From JAJDXO01 sp964620095 (lineage in GTDB: Bacteria > Pseudomonadota > Alphaproteobacteria > Rhodospirillales > UBA2165): a DNA stretch of 14,612 nucleotides. The position numbers and the translations under genes were made by a program. Each line of letters begins with the position of its first letter. The stretch's first letter is position 1. Location: positions 1 to 14,612 of the forward strand of contig CAZUGT010000065.1 of NCBI GenBank assembly GCA_964620095.1, read 5' to 3'. Shown here one piece after another: positions 13,687-14,612 of the stretch. The notes beneath the pieces are model-generated. The model had not been told where the DNA came from. It made no database searches and saw only the letters and a list, made by a program, of their open reading frames with translations.

Positions 13687-13791
13687 TCAGCGCGCCGGCG
13701 TCAACTCTCCATCTTTCCGGATTTCTGAAAGTCGCTCACCGACCTTGAGTTCTTCGGCAATCACATTCAGGGATCGATCAGCCTTTTTCAC
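13687..13791 (-). CDS. Possible 34-residue small ORF downstream of the DUF1445 gene
   Basis: A GTG start 12 bases after the DUF1445 stop, in the same frame, opens a short lysine- and glutamate-rich peptide beginning MKKADRSLNVIAEELKVGER. AGGGA sits about 11 bases upstream, partly overlapping the previous stop. It could be a small translated product, a readthrough extension, or chance in a 158-bp gap between convergent genes. No family was recognised. Confidence 0.2.
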   Translation of the reverse strand: MKKADRSLNVIAEELKVGERLSEIRKDGELTPAR

Positions 13792-13803
13792 CGTACGATT
13801 TCC

Positions 13804-14592
13804 CTATGGCGCTGCCCGGTATGCTTCTCGGTCCGTCACCAGCATATGGGCCGGCGCATGGGTTATCGCCAAATCAGGCGCCGCATTTTGGACAGCGTCT
13901 ATTGCCGTAACCCCGCAGGCCCAAAATACGGCCAATTCGTTCTCTCTCAGATCGGAACAGCCGATGCCTTCGATATTGTGTTGCAAACTTCCAATCCCTA
14001 TTTCCGCGGGGCTGCCCATATGAACGGGTCCGCCGTGCGATAGCGGGTATCGAAGTGTCGTCTTTTCCGCGAGTTCCACCTGGTCTTTCGGCACGGGCCG
14101 AAAAGTTACGACCATATCTCCACGAAACGGTCCGACCGGTGCGGTCGCCAAAGTCGACCGGTAGGCTGCGCACCCCTCTCCCGTTTTAAAATACCGTAAA
14201 TTCACGCCGGCATCTTCGAGCGCTTTTTCAAAGGATAGCGAACAGCCAATAGCGAACGTCACTAGATCGTCGCGCCAAAATGACGAGACGTCGCCAAAAT
14301 CACCATGGTGCCGACCTTCTTCAAAAACCCGATAACGGGGTAGATCAAAACGGATATCAATTCCCGTGCCAAGTTCGGGCAGCGAGGGATCACCTGGTTT
14401 ACCTCGGAACAATAGAGGGCAAGCTTGCGGATTAAGTTCGCAAAATCTTGCAAAGTCGTCCGCGAATTTCCGAGGCAGGATAATGATGTTCGCTTGTTCA
14501 TAGCCGGGGGCCTGAGCTGCCGTGGATTGGACAAACTCTCCACGGCGGCAAGCGTCACGCAGTTCATTCGGATACCGATAAATCCCTGCCAT
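13804..14592 (-). CDS. DUF1445 family protein (YcsI-type, putative hydro-lyase / D-glutamate cyclase-like)
   Basis: This 262-residue protein matches the whole DUF1445 signature set: APGYEQANIIILP (28-40), FCELNPQACPLL (50-61), DLPRYRVF (83-90), SFWRDDLVTFAIGCSLSFE (104-122), HGGPVHMG (186-193), FWACGVT (223-229) and ITHAPAHMLVTD (243-254). In the better-known consensus the last two G/A positions usually read HGAPVH and HAPGHM, so small changes are present. Bacterial members are often annotated as putative hydro-lyases, and the mammalian D-glutamate cyclase contains this domain. In Bacillus, ycsI lies with the 5-oxoprolinase genes. That is notable here because the hyuAB proteins are oxoprolinase relatives, although they are over 7 kb away. 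The ATG at 14592 gives a normal N-terminus; only 20 bases of upstream sequence are visible. It is convergent with the multicopper oxidase gene. Confidence 0.88.
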   Translation of the reverse strand: MAGIYRYPNELRDACRRGEFVQSTAAQAPGYEQANIIILPRKFADDFARFCELNPQACPLLFRGKPGDPSLPELGTGIDIRFDLPRYRVFEEGRHHGDFGDVSSFWRDDLVTFAIGCSLSFEKALEDAGVNLRYFKTGEGCAAYRSTLATAPVGPFRGDMVVTFRPVPKDQVELAEKTTLRYPLSHGGPVHMGSPAEIGIGSLQHNIEGIGCSDLRENELAVFWACGVTAIDAVQNAAPDLAITHAPAHMLVTDREAYRAAP

Positions 14593-14612
14593 ACTAGAAT
14601 CCCATAAGTTTT

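Noticed and set aside
13655..13697. Repeated GCGCGCCGG words between the oxidase and DUF1445 genes
   Set aside because: Short GC-rich self-complementary words recur by chance at this composition. No terminator-like T-run or longer repeat unit follows.

Overview
The window looks like the chromosome of a GC-rich alphaproteobacterium, probably Rhodospirillales-like. This is inferred from composition, from the protein families and from a cysteine-free Crp/Fnr regulator divergent from a NarK-type transporter. No rRNA, tRNA, CRISPR array, transposase or phage gene was seen.

Left part (1-4045): a large imperfect inverted repeat. The left arm is 1-1444 and may continue past the window edge. The right arm is 2564-4045, and about 1.1 kb of single-copy DNA lies between them. 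Each arm carries, in mirror order, the C-terminal part of a Crp/Fnr regulator, a short LysR-like C-terminal remnant, a leader with a conserved palindrome, and the N-terminal half of a hydantoinase A gene. The left arm joins an intact crp/fnr gene (1233-1931, minus). The right arm is spliced into a narK gene, giving an open chimeric frame (2164-2775): four membrane helices of NarK followed in frame by the DNA-binding domain of the regulator. The 232-bp gap between the regulator and narK holds two FNR/Dnr-type boxes.

Middle part (3129-10591): a complete hyuA-hyuB operon (plus strand, 4-nt overlap) runs toward a three-gene operon on the minus strand. That operon encodes a creatinase/Xaa-Pro-peptidase-fold (M24) protein, a second more degenerate M24 protein, and an MmgE/PrpD-family protein. 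Both M24 proteins lack most canonical metal ligands, so neither is expected to be a normal metallopeptidase. With the ATP-dependent hydantoinase/oxoprolinase subunits, these suggest a catabolic island for a cyclic amide, ureido or guanidino compound; the substrate cannot be read from sequence.

Right part (10592-14612): a 310-bp divergent promoter region, then a solute-binding / 4,5-dihydroxyphthalate-decarboxylase-like protein with no signal peptide, then a Tat-exported multicopper oxidase with all four copper motifs. Convergent to the oxidase is a DUF1445 (YcsI-type) gene. The oxidase and DUF1445 genes look less GC-rich than the hydantoinase block and may have a different history.

The most unusual part is the inverted repeat with its narK::crp chimera. 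The two hyuA copies differ almost only at synonymous sites, while the adjacent non-coding DNA differs more. This points to two loci kept under selection rather than a fresh duplication or a decaying copy.
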